From assembly GCA_003153915.1 (NCBI GenBank), contig PMBX01000038.1, positions 7,764 through 32,786 on the forward strand: a stretch of DNA of 25,023 nucleotides, written 5' to 3'. Position 1 is the stretch's first letter. Every line of letters starts with the position of its first letter. Origin of the DNA: Phycisphaerales bacterium (GTDB lineage Bacteria; Planctomycetota; Phycisphaerae; SM23-33). The translations under genes were made by a program, and so were the position numbers. Under the pieces are notes generated by a model. It searched no databases, was not told the DNA's origin, and worked only from the letters and a program-made list of their open reading frames with translations. Below are positions 7,566-14,553 of the stretch, piece after piece.

Positions 7566-8470
7566 AGGGCTGGGGTAATAACCTCGTCCGGCAACTGGAC
7601 TGCGGCCGAGTCCACTGCCATCGTCAGTTCAGCCTCCAACGGGCCTTGCTCCACCATGCGAACATTCTGCCGTAACTGCTCCAGGCTTTCCAAGCCTGTC
7701 ACCACACACGTGACGCCGGATTGACTCAGCACGTATCGCAGGGCCAACTCCGCAAGACTCATACCCGCCTTCGCCGCCAACTTGGTCAGCCTTTGTCGCG
7801 GCGGGATCACAGCCCGCAGGTGCTTGGGGACGGCAGGCTCATCCATCAGCAACAAGCCCTGCAAATAGACGCTACGGACGAAGATAGCTGCCCCGCGCGT
7901 CGCCGCTGCGGCAAACGCCTTCGACCGCAGGTGCCGCCTGTCCAGCAGGTTTATCGCCACCTGTAGCGCCTCCAGCCGGGCCTGCGCCGCCGCCGCGGTC
8001 ATCGGTTGCCCGCAGGATGTGCCGACATGCCCAACCACGCCGTTTCGCTTCATATCTTCCAGGACGTCCAGGAACACCACGTCCGCCTCGCGGTGGAACA
8101 GGACGATCGGGATTCGCTCCACCCGCAGCCGGCGCAGCGACTGGTGTACGCAGTCCCGTATTGCCGCGGCGGCGGCGGCCGGGTTAGCGTGCTCGGCCGG
8201 CGTCAGTGGGCGGACCTTGGTGACGATCACAATCCGCTCGTGCAAACCTAACTCCTGTAGCGCCTGGCCGATGACCTCCTCGCTTCCACCGTAGGCGGCA
8301 GCGGTGTCAAGGCAGTTGACCCCGGCCTCGGACGCCTCGGCGAGGATCTCTCGGACCTGCGCGGGGCCGGGCTGGCCTTGGCGGTTGGCGATGCCATAGG
8401 GCATTCCCCACTGCACGGTGCCCAGCATCAGCAGCGACAGGTCGTATTGGCCGAATCTTCTGGTCTGCAT
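7550..8470 (-). CDS. Aldo/keto reductase
   Basis: Aldo-keto reductases reduce or oxidise sugar and aldehyde carbonyls with NADP(H) in a TIM barrel. The 306-residue product has GTVQWGMPYGI near the start, the catalytic Asp and Tyr in LDTAAAYGGSEEVIG (D55, Y60), Lys in IVTKV (K85) and His in VLFHR (H126), which completes the Asp-Tyr-Lys-His tetrad. The C-terminal SGVTCVVTGLESLEQLRQN is the cofactor-binding strand and loop. I chose the ATG at 8470 (MQTRRFG); the open frame extends upstream to 8659, but that part overlaps the preceding SDR gene and does not look like protein. It is the last clear gene of the minus-strand operon, 14 nt after the SDR stop. Confidence 0.9.
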   Translation of the reverse strand: MQTRRFGQYDLSLLMLGTVQWGMPYGIANRQGQPGPAQVREILAEASEAGVNCLDTAAAYGGSEEVIGQALQELGLHERIVIVTKVRPLTPAEHANPAAAAAAIRDCVHQSLRRLRVERIPIVLFHREADVVFLDVLEDMKRNGVVGHVGTSCGQPMTAAAAQARLEALQVAINLLDRRHLRSKAFAAAATRGAAIFVRSVYLQGLLLMDEPAVPKHLRAVIPPRQRLTKLAAKAGMSLAELALRYVLSQSGVTCVVTGLESLEQLRQNVRMVEQGPLEAELTMAVDSAAVQLPDEVITPALWPSR

Positions 8471-8484
8471 GCGCGGCGCCGCAA

Positions 8485-9255
8485 TTACTTGGCGGTATAC
8501 CCGCCGTCGACGGGGATGCTCGCGCCGGTCACGTAGGCCGACGCGTCGGAGGCCAGGAACACGATGATGCCCATAAGGTCGGTATCGTTGGCCAGCCGAT
8601 TCAGGCAGGTCCGCTCGCAGTAGTTGCTGACGAACGCATCGGGCTGGTTGGCCATCCACAGCCCGCCTGGGTGCACGCAGTTGACTCGGATGCCCCGCCG
8701 GCCGTAATAGCTGGCCAGGAACCGCGTGTAGTTGGCCATCCCACCCTTGTTGAAGAAGTAATCCGGGTACCAGCCCTGCATCTCGGTGCCGCGGTAGTTG
8801 AGCGGTTCCAGGCCGACCAGCCCCATAATCGAGCCGATGTTGATGATCGAGCCGCCATCGGCGAGGATTTCCCCCACCTCGCGCGTCAGGAGGATCAGCC
8901 CGGTACCGTTGATGTGCAGGCTCTGGTCGATGGACGCGGCGTCGCTGAAATAGCCTTTTTTTACCGGCCTGGCCACCGCGTTGTTTACCAGCACGTGTAA
9001 CCGCCCGCTATCGGTGGCGATAGCCTCCCGCATCGCCTTGATCGATGCCTCGCTGCCCTGGTCCATCTCCAGGGCACGCACATCGTGGCCGGCAGCGCGG
9101 TACTCTGCCGCCAGGGCTTGAAGCTTATCCAGCGACCGCGACGCCACGTACACCCGCGCCCCCGCCTCGGCCAGCGCTCGCACGATCTGCCGGCCGTAAA
9201 GGCCCGCCCCGCCCGTCACCAGCGCGACTCGATCTTTCAAGCTGAACATGTCCAT
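8485..9255 (-). CDS. Short-chain dehydrogenase/reductase (SDR)
   Basis: Classical SDRs oxidise or reduce alcohols and carbonyls with NAD(P). The 256-residue protein shows the cofactor loop TGGAGLYG (14-21), the structural NNA (91-93), the catalytic Ser in NIGS (S142) and YFFNK (Y166, K170), then the C-terminal GASIPVDGGYTAK. An insertion of about 10 residues between the Ser and Tyr (GLEPLNYRGTEMQGWYPD) is longer than in minimal SDRs and probably shapes the substrate pocket. Its ATG lies one base after the stop of the HpcH/HpaI aldolase gene, so the two are translationally coupled. A second ATG lies 6 nt in. It probably acts on a sugar or sugar-acid intermediate of the same pathway. Confidence 0.9.
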   Translation of the reverse strand: MDMFSLKDRVALVTGGAGLYGRQIVRALAEAGARVYVASRSLDKLQALAAEYRAAGHDVRALEMDQGSEASIKAMREAIATDSGRLHVLVNNAVARPVKKGYFSDAASIDQSLHINGTGLILLTREVGEILADGGSIINIGSIMGLVGLEPLNYRGTEMQGWYPDYFFNKGGMANYTRFLASYYGRRGIRVNCVHPGGLWMANQPDAFVSNYCERTCLNRLANDTDLMGIIVFLASDASAYVTGASIPVDGGYTAK

Positions 9256-9256
9256 G

Positions 9257-10069
9257 TCACTTGCCTTCGTAGATGCTCGCCAATGGGCGGTAGCCTTTCT
9301 GCGAACAACCCGCCATGATCGATCGGCAGTACTGCGACAGTCCCACCACGTCGGCCCCGGCGCTGATGAAGCGGTAACCCATCCCCACCAGTTCCTCGAA
9401 GTTGCCGGCCGATCCCACCGTCCCGGCGAACTTGCCGTGGTCTATCGCAGCCTGGGCAACGCGGCGTCGAGCTTCCAGTAGCTTTGGATGATCCCACTGA
9501 CCAGGCGCGCCGATGCCTTGGCTGAAGTCGCCCGGGCCGAAGAACAGCATGTCAATGCCTGCCAGGGCGGCGATGGCGTCCAGCTCCGCCAGCGGTTCTG
9601 GATCCTCGATCTGGATGGCCACAAACCGCTCCTGGTTGGCCTGGCGGATATACTCTACGAAGTCGATCCCGCAGTATGCCCCGTCGGCGTTGCCACCGTC
9701 CACGGGCCGTCGGCCGATGGGGTGGAACCTGGTCATGCGGGCCACGCCGGCGGCGTCGGCCAGGCTCATCACGTGTGGCACCATGATGCCGGCTGCATCC
9801 AGTTCCAACGGTCGGACGTGATCGCTGTAGCTGCCACGGGGCACGCGCACCATAACGTCGGCGTCGTGGGCCTTGGCAGCCCAGACACCCTGCTCGATGG
9901 CGGACAAGTCGTTAGCCACGTGCTCCATATCCAGCCAGAGGCAATCGAAGCCAGCCATCGCGGCGATCTCAACGGCTCGCGCGTCGGCAAGGTTCAATTT
10001 GAAGCACAGGGCGGTTTCGCCCGCGCGGAGTCGCTTGATGACGCGGCTGGGCCGCATGGCCTGTTTCAT
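9257..10069 (-). CDS. HpcH/HpaI-type class II aldolase (2-keto-3-deoxy acid aldolase)
   Basis: This metal-dependent aldolase family cleaves 2-keto-3-deoxy or 4-hydroxy-2-oxo acids into pyruvate and an aldehyde; members include HpcH/HpaI and GarL. The 270-residue protein has LWLDMEH (44-50) with the catalytic His50, VRVPR (74-78) with the pyruvate-binding Arg, IQIEDPEPL (E155) and FFGPGDFSQGIG (D181), where E155 and D181 bind the metal. The ATG at 10069 is preceded by AAAGGAG (10076-10084 on the complement). It lies 38 nt after the DapA-like gene and one base before the SDR. The exact keto acid cannot be deduced; a 2-keto-3-deoxy aldonate or aldarate fits the dehydrogenases around it. Confidence 0.9.
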   Translation of the reverse strand: MKQAMRPSRVIKRLRAGETALCFKLNLADARAVEIAAMAGFDCLWLDMEHVANDLSAIEQGVWAAKAHDADVMVRVPRGSYSDHVRPLELDAAGIMVPHVMSLADAAGVARMTRFHPIGRRPVDGGNADGAYCGIDFVEYIRQANQERFVAIQIEDPEPLAELDAIAALAGIDMLFFGPGDFSQGIGAPGQWDHPKLLEARRRVAQAAIDHGKFAGTVGSAGNFEELVGMGYRFISAGADVVGLSQYCRSIMAGCSQKGYRPLASIYEGK

Positions 10070-10107
10070 GCCGAATTCTCCTTTACCACGTCATGCCACA
10101 TTCCGAC

Positions 10108-11070
10108 TTACGCCCACTGGGGCAATTGCCGGCGCACCTGGATCAAAAGATTCTCGAATTCCTCGTCGGTACTGCCCTGGTAGGGCGGCAGCAACCGCAG
10201 AGGATACTCCGGAATGGCGGCCTTGAGGAACATCTTGTCGTAGGCGCCGTCCATGTGCTGGCCTTGGCGCAGGACAGCCAGGACAATGTCGTATAGCCGT
10301 CCCAGATCGCCCGACAGCCGCGTCAGTTCGGCCAGATTCTTACGGCAGCCCGCCTCGAACAACCGTAGCGTAAATGGCGGCTTGATGCTGCTGAACGACG
10401 CCAGCAGGCCGCAGTCGCCAAACAGGCAGGCGTGAACGAAGTTGAACTCGGTGAAGAAGTGGCACAATTGCGGCGCATGTCGCATTAGCGCCAAATCCTC
10501 GGCGGGCGTGGTCCCGCCAATCTTGGTTGCCACCAGGTTGGGATGGTCGGAGGCGATCTTGCCGTACTCCTGGGGCCGGATGCGCCGCAATCCGCGCGAT
10601 ACGTTGTAATGGAGGAACGTCGCCTGGCGGTAGCGGCCTAGGATTTCGTCGAAGAACGTGTGCAGTTCGCGGTCATTCAGCGCCCCCCACGGCGGCAGCG
10701 AAACCTGGAACGATCGGTACCCGATCTCCAGGCCAACCTCGATGCGCTGGCGAACCTGCGGTACCGACATGGCGATGACGCCCAACTGGCAAATGCCCGG
10801 GCCACCTCCGGCCAGGGCGTAGAATTCACCGGCGATCTGCTTGAACTGGCTGTCGGTGACGGCGTAGCCCTCGCCGGCGGTCCCGAAGATATAGAGGTTA
10901 TCGAACCCAACCGCTCGCAGGTAGGCGATCTCCCGGCCGAATACGTCCTCGTCAAGGCTGTCGTCGGCGCGCCACGGCACGCATGCGGTCGCCAGCACGA
11001 CCGGGCGGATCCGCATCGTCTTGTTCCCGCCCTCGCCAGCCGATTTGTCCGTACCGGATGATTGCATCAT
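10108..11070 (-). CDS. Dihydrodipicolinate synthase (DapA)/N-acetylneuraminate lyase superfamily protein
   Basis: These class I aldolases use a Schiff-base lysine with pyruvate or a keto acid; the group includes DapA, NanA, KDG aldolase and keto-deoxy-glucarate dehydratase. In the 320-residue product the Schiff-base Lys is in VATKIGG (K183), the catalytic Tyr in FLHYNVSRG (Y155) and the substrate loop in FGTAGEGYAVTDSQF (62-76), close to the family's GxxGE(f/y)xxLt. Sequence around these sites diverges from true DapA, so a catabolic role is likely. I chose ATG at 11070 because GGAAAGGACAGG lies just before it; an ATG 18 codons later (MRIRPVV) would also give a complete barrel. The gene follows the SDR stop by 19 nt. 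Confidence 0.85.
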   Translation of the reverse strand: MMQSSGTDKSAGEGGNKTMRIRPVVLATACVPWRADDSLDEDVFGREIAYLRAVGFDNLYIFGTAGEGYAVTDSQFKQIAGEFYALAGGGPGICQLGVIAMSVPQVRQRIEVGLEIGYRSFQVSLPPWGALNDRELHTFFDEILGRYRQATFLHYNVSRGLRRIRPQEYGKIASDHPNLVATKIGGTTPAEDLALMRHAPQLCHFFTEFNFVHACLFGDCGLLASFSSIKPPFTLRLFEAGCRKNLAELTRLSGDLGRLYDIVLAVLRQGQHMDGAYDKMFLKAAIPEYPLRLLPPYQGSTDEEFENLLIQVRRQLPQWA

Positions 11071-11089
11071 GCCTGTCCTTTCCATGCGC

Positions 11090-11860
11090 CTACCAGGCGG
11101 TCCATCCGCCATTGACGTTGAGTGTCTCGCCGGTGATGTATGAGCCTTCATCCGAGGCTAACAGGACGACCGGAGCGGCGATCTCGCCGGCGGCGCCGAT
11201 GCGGCCTAAAGGAACCTTCTGCACCAGCCGGCGAATAAAATCAGGCGCCGCCTTCTGCACTGCCGGGCTGGGGAAGGGTCCGGGCGAGATGGCGTTGACG
11301 CGGATGCCGCGCGAGGCCCAAGCCACCGCCAGGTATCTTACCATCTGGATAATCCCCGCCTTGGCCACGCCGTATTCGATCGGATTTGGCTTGAGCGGAG
11401 GCTCGTAGACCCGCGGGTCCGGAGACACCTGGCCGTACATGGAGGCGAACATGATGACGCTACCTCCCGGCTGCATTGCCCCGGCTGCCTCGCGCGCCAG
11501 CAGGAAGGCGCCCGTCAGGTTCACGCGGTTGGCGATGTCAAACTCATCTGCGCCCAGCTCATCGACGGTTTTTCCAATCGAGTGATAAGTAGCGTTTACG
11601 AGGATATCAAGCCCGCCCAGCTTTTCGCACGTCGCCGCGACGGCCTCGCGGACCGACTGCTCAATCCCAACGTCCAGCCGGATAGCGCCAGCCTTGTGGC
11701 CGGCAGAGGTCATGACTCCAGCGAGTGCTTGTGCCCGCTCATGGGCCAGATCGGCGACCATGACGGCCGCACCCTGCCCAGCCAGTGCCTCGCAGATGGG
11801 CGTGGCCAGATACCCAGCCCCACCGGCCACCAGCGCCACCTTACCGTTCAGGTCAAACAT
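11090..11860 (-). CDS. Short-chain dehydrogenase/reductase (SDR)
   Basis: A second classical SDR in the operon, 256 residues. It shows the cofactor region VALVAGGAGYLATPI (8-22), where the first Thr of the usual TGGxxGIG loop is Ala and the last glycine of the loop is also replaced, LDILVNA (84-90), the catalytic Ser in FAS (S140) and YGVAK (Y163, K167), and the C-terminal TGETLNVNGGWTAW. The ATG at 11860 is preceded by a strong GGAGGAG; the frame extends to 11905, but that part overlaps the Gfo/Idh gene and is not needed. Spacing to the upstream gene is 31 nt. The two SDRs in this operon are not close copies, so they probably act on different intermediates. Confidence 0.9.
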   Translation of the reverse strand: MFDLNGKVALVAGGAGYLATPICEALAGQGAAVMVADLAHERAQALAGVMTSAGHKAGAIRLDVGIEQSVREAVAATCEKLGGLDILVNATYHSIGKTVDELGADEFDIANRVNLTGAFLLAREAAGAMQPGGSVIMFASMYGQVSPDPRVYEPPLKPNPIEYGVAKAGIIQMVRYLAVAWASRGIRVNAISPGPFPSPAVQKAAPDFIRRLVQKVPLGRIGAAGEIAAPVVLLASDEGSYITGETLNVNGGWTAW

Positions 11861-11891
11861 CCGATGCTCCTCCAATCGAGGCCGATTCCGT

Positions 11892-12872
11892 TCATTCCGC
11901 GACAATCTCGCCCAGGGCGATCTCCCGCCCGCTTTCGTTTCGGCTGACGATGCCGGCGATGATGATCTTCATCAGTTCCACCGTTTGCTCGAATGGGAAC
12001 GGCGCGTTGCCCGTCGTCAGGTTTTCCACGAACGCCGCCAGTTGAGAGCGGAACGAGTAGAAGGTGTCGCTGAAGGCCGCCTCGGCGTGTCCGGCGGTGC
12101 CGATCAACTGAAGGCAGCCGAACCCGCCGTACATATCGTCGGTGGCGGCCACGATCACGTCGGCCCCACAGCGGTGCTTGAGGTGGATGATGTTGCGGTC
12201 GCGCGTGCCGATGTTGCGGACAGTCTCGAATCCAGGCCCGATTATCGAATAAACCCCCTCCATCGCGTGAATGCCGTATCGCTCCCAACTCTTGCATGTG
12301 GTGATGCTCGCCAGGCGCAGCGCCCCCAGGTTGTGCGTCGAGAGCCGGTACGGGGCGAACTCCTTGCAGTACCGCATACAACTGGAGGACATAATCCGAC
12401 CGCCGGCGCGCACCCAGCGGACGAATGTCCGCAGGTCTGGCTCGTTGTCCACCAATGGTTTATCCACGAACATCGGCAGACCCGCCTCCACGAAAGGCCG
12501 GCATCGATCGACGTGCTCATGTCCCTTGTCGGTGGCGACGATCACCGCATCCACCTGCCCGATCACTTCCTTGGGGCTTCGCACCACGTTGGGAATTCGC
12601 GCGGCGGCGGCTACCTTTGGGGCGTCGGAGGGGTCATCGGTCCATACGTGCGTGACGCTGGCATTGGCGATGCCGAAGCTGCCGGGAGGCTCCTTGGCCA
12701 GATACGCCGGGATCGCGGGGTAGGGGCAGTCCGCCATCGCCTGCGGATCGTATCCGTTGAACATGGCGCTCCACGAATATGGGTGGCCGTTGCCGTCAAC
12801 CATGCCAAGCATCGCCAGGCGGAACGGAGGCGCATGACTGGTCCTCGCCACCGGTTCAACGATAGATGCCAT
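11892..12872 (-). CDS. Gfo/Idh/MocA-family NAD(P)-dependent oxidoreductase
   Basis: This family oxidises or reduces sugars and cyclitols, typically at a ring hydroxyl, using a Rossmann domain and a C-terminal sheet domain. The 326-residue product has a Rossmann start at FRLAMLGMVDGNGHPYS (about 17-33), IVATDKGHEHVDRCRPFVEAG (the strand and helix before the active site) and VDKPLV, the counterpart of the family's EKP with the catalytic Lys; KSWERYGIHAMEG holds the His of the second domain. The nucleotide loop is unusual, with GMVDGNGH in place of GxGxxG. I chose ATG at 12872, preceded by GAAGGG (12879-12884 on the complement), over an upstream frame that reads through the promoter. It is the first gene of the minus-strand operon. 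Confidence 0.88.
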   Translation of the reverse strand: MASIVEPVARTSHAPPFRLAMLGMVDGNGHPYSWSAMFNGYDPQAMADCPYPAIPAYLAKEPPGSFGIANASVTHVWTDDPSDAPKVAAAARIPNVVRSPKEVIGQVDAVIVATDKGHEHVDRCRPFVEAGLPMFVDKPLVDNEPDLRTFVRWVRAGGRIMSSSCMRYCKEFAPYRLSTHNLGALRLASITTCKSWERYGIHAMEGVYSIIGPGFETVRNIGTRDRNIIHLKHRCGADVIVAATDDMYGGFGCLQLIGTAGHAEAAFSDTFYSFRSQLAAFVENLTTGNAPFPFEQTVELMKIIIAGIVSRNESGREIALGEIVAE

Positions 12873-12912
12873 CGCATACCCTTCTTTGAAATTGAGGGGA
12901 AACCAGGCAGCG

Positions 12913-12941
12913 ATTATAGACCCCCCCCCCAAGTCCAGCAA
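12913..12941 (-). promoter_or_regulatory. Promoter of the minus-strand operon with a ten-G run in the spacer
   Basis: On the complement, TTGCTG (12941-12936) and a perfect TATAAT (12918-12913) are separated by exactly 17 nt (12935-12919). The spacer contains ten consecutive G (12930-12921). Transcription would begin near 12906, giving a leader of about 34 nt with the GAAGGG ribosome site of the Gfo/Idh gene. The -10 is consensus; the -35 matches only the TTG. Confidence 0.6.
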
Positions 12942-12962
12942 CAACGCACCCGCGAAGTGTGA

Positions 12963-12991
12963 TTGATGCGTCCGGATTAGCGGGCTAGAGT
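12963..12991 (+). promoter_or_regulatory. Candidate divergent promoter towards rnfC
   Basis: TTGATG (12963-12968) and TAGAGT (12986-12991) are 17 nt apart, each matching consensus at four of six positions. It lies back to back with the minus-strand promoter, with about 20 bases between the two -35 boxes, so a shared regulator is possible. Confidence 0.35.
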
Positions 12992-13221
12992 CCACGGAAG
13001 GCAAGAGGTGAGATGAATTGGGCTGGCGTGGACACGGCTCGCGCCATTGTAACGGGCGCGGCTATGGGCTGGCCGTCGCTGCGGCGACCCGTGCGTGGCA
13101 TAGCGGTTCTGCGGTCCTTGGTTCGACATCGCTCACCGTTCCCGGTCTTCTGGTCATCCGGTCTCAGTCCTTTTTCCGCCAACGGATGGACCCTCATGGC
13201 TTGAAACAGTAGCATGTGAGG
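12992..13221 (+). other. Leader region before rnfC, no certain gene
   Basis: About 230 bases separate the candidate divergent promoter from rnfC. A 63-codon frame (ATG 13013, stop 13204) is preceded by AGAGGTGAG, but the spacing is too short and the product is arginine- and tryptophan-rich without any recognisable motif. It may be a leader peptide, or an untranslated leader. I see no riboswitch fold that I can name. Confidence 0.3.
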
Positions 13222-14550
13222 ATGCTGTTTCGTCGCCATGGAACCTTCAGCGGTGGTATCGGCCTGCCCGACGAGAAGGAGGGGCTTGTGGATGGGCCTA
13301 TCCTTCCTGCTCCACGATGCCCCAGGTTGTTGGTTCCCCTGGCGCCTTGCGGGGGGGTGGCGGCGCGTCCGTTGGTAAGCCCTGGGCAGCGCGTCTATCA
13401 AGGCCGGAAGATCGCCGAGGCCGCCGACGGATGGGGCGTTGACGTTTTTGCTCCCTTGAGTGGAGTGGTGAAGGATATTGGCATCGCCAACTTAGCCGGA
13501 CAGGAGGGTTTCGTTTCTTGCCCGGCCATCGAATTGGAGGATTTGGAAGACCCCCAATTGCCAACCGTCGAGATGCCTTTAGATTTCGATTGGCGATCCC
13601 TCGAGCCTGCCATGATGGAGGAACGCTTGGCTGGTGGGGGATTGACCACGCAACGGTTGCCCGTCCTTCCGTTGGCCGCCTGGTTGGAGCGGGCCAGGTC
13701 ATGCCGCTGTGACACGCTTATAGCCAACGTCGTGGAAGGCCAGCCCTACGTGACATCCGATCATCGCCTGCTGGCCGAGAGTGGCAAGGAGGTGGTGGAA
13801 GGGCTGGCCATAATCGGACGCGCCATGGGCAACCCCAGGATGGTGCTGGCCGTTGATGAGCGGCGGACCGGCCACTACCGCCGCGTGATCGGTTCTGCGG
13901 AGAATCACGACGTTGGCTGCATCGCTGTTTCGCACAAATATCCCGCCGGGGCGGATATCGTCCTGGCGAGCTTGTTGACCCGCCGGGCGGCGCCGCAGGG
14001 GGGCGATACGATGGACGCGGGCGTAGCCGTGGTCAATGCCGCCGTCTGCCATGCCGTCCGGCAATGGGCGGTTTGTGGCCAGCCGCCGACGCATCGCGTC
14101 GTAACCGTCGCCGGGGATGGTATATCTCACCCAGGTAACTACTGGACCCCGTTAGGGGTCTCTTGCGCTGCGTTGGCCGGCGCGGGCGACCATCTGGTGC
14201 ATGGCGGGCCGATGACGGGCCTGCGATGCGTCGCCGATGCGGTGGTCGGTCCGGCAACCGACGCGGTTCTGCGCATTGAGTCGGACGTTTCCACGGCATC
14301 CAGTCAGTGCATTCGTTGCGGTTGGTGCGTGGACCACTGCCCGGTGAGGCTCAACGTTTCGGCGTTGAACGACGATTTCGAGTTGGGCCAGGTCCGCCAT
14401 GCCGCCCGAGCGGGATCCATGCGATGCGTGGAGTGCGGGGTTTGCGGATACGTCTGCCCGGCGCGCCTCCCGCTGAGGCATCGCGTGCGACAACTTAAGA
14501 AGGCCTTGGCAGTTATCGGCGAGGAAACCGTAATGGGTTCGTCTCCATAG
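13222..14550 (+). CDS. rnfC: RnfC-like electron transport subunit, divergent
   Basis: RnfC is the membrane-associated NADH- and FMN-binding subunit of the Rnf ferredoxin:NAD oxidoreductase, which pumps ions. The 442-residue protein has the N-terminal FSGGIGLPDEKE start, a lipoyl-like hammerhead region (about 40-110), KYPAGAD and VVTVAGDGISHPGNYW strands typical of RnfC, and two [4Fe-4S] motifs: CIRCGWCVDHCP (C363, 366, 369, 373) and CVECGVCGYVCP (C402, 405, 408, 412). The glycine-rich FMN loop GGAGFPTxxK of ordinary RnfC is LAGGGLTTQ here (136 onwards), and NGVECEPYLT is NVVEGQPYVT. This suggests altered or lost flavin/NADH binding. The start could be GTG at 13216 instead of ATG at 13222; neither has a good ribosome site. 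rnfD follows after 3 nt. Confidence 0.88.
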   Translation: MLFRRHGTFSGGIGLPDEKEGLVDGPILPAPRCPRLLVPLAPCGGVAARPLVSPGQRVYQGRKIAEAADGWGVDVFAPLSGVVKDIGIANLAGQEGFVSCPAIELEDLEDPQLPTVEMPLDFDWRSLEPAMMEERLAGGGLTTQRLPVLPLAAWLERARSCRCDTLIANVVEGQPYVTSDHRLLAESGKEVVEGLAIIGRAMGNPRMVLAVDERRTGHYRRVIGSAENHDVGCIAVSHKYPAGADIVLASLLTRRAAPQGGDTMDAGVAVVNAAVCHAVRQWAVCGQPPTHRVVTVAGDGISHPGNYWTPLGVSCAALAGAGDHLVHGGPMTGLRCVADAVVGPATDAVLRIESDVSTASSQCIRCGWCVDHCPVRLNVSALNDDFELGQVRHAARAGSMRCVECGVCGYVCPARLPLRHRVRQLKKALAVIGEETVMGSSP

Positions 14551-14553
14551 CTT

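Noticed and set aside
8471..8659. N-terminal extension of the aldo-keto reductase frame
   Set aside because: It overlaps the SDR gene and is Arg-rich without similarity; MQTRRFG at 8470 is the natural start.
11694..12962. Plus-strand open frame of 422 codons opposite SDR and Gfo/Idh genes
   Set aside because: It is His/Arg-rich shadow sequence opposite two recognised genes and crosses their promoter.
13013..13204. 63-codon frame before rnfC
   Set aside because: The ribosome site is too close to the ATG and the product has no recognisable pattern; kept only as a remark on the leader.
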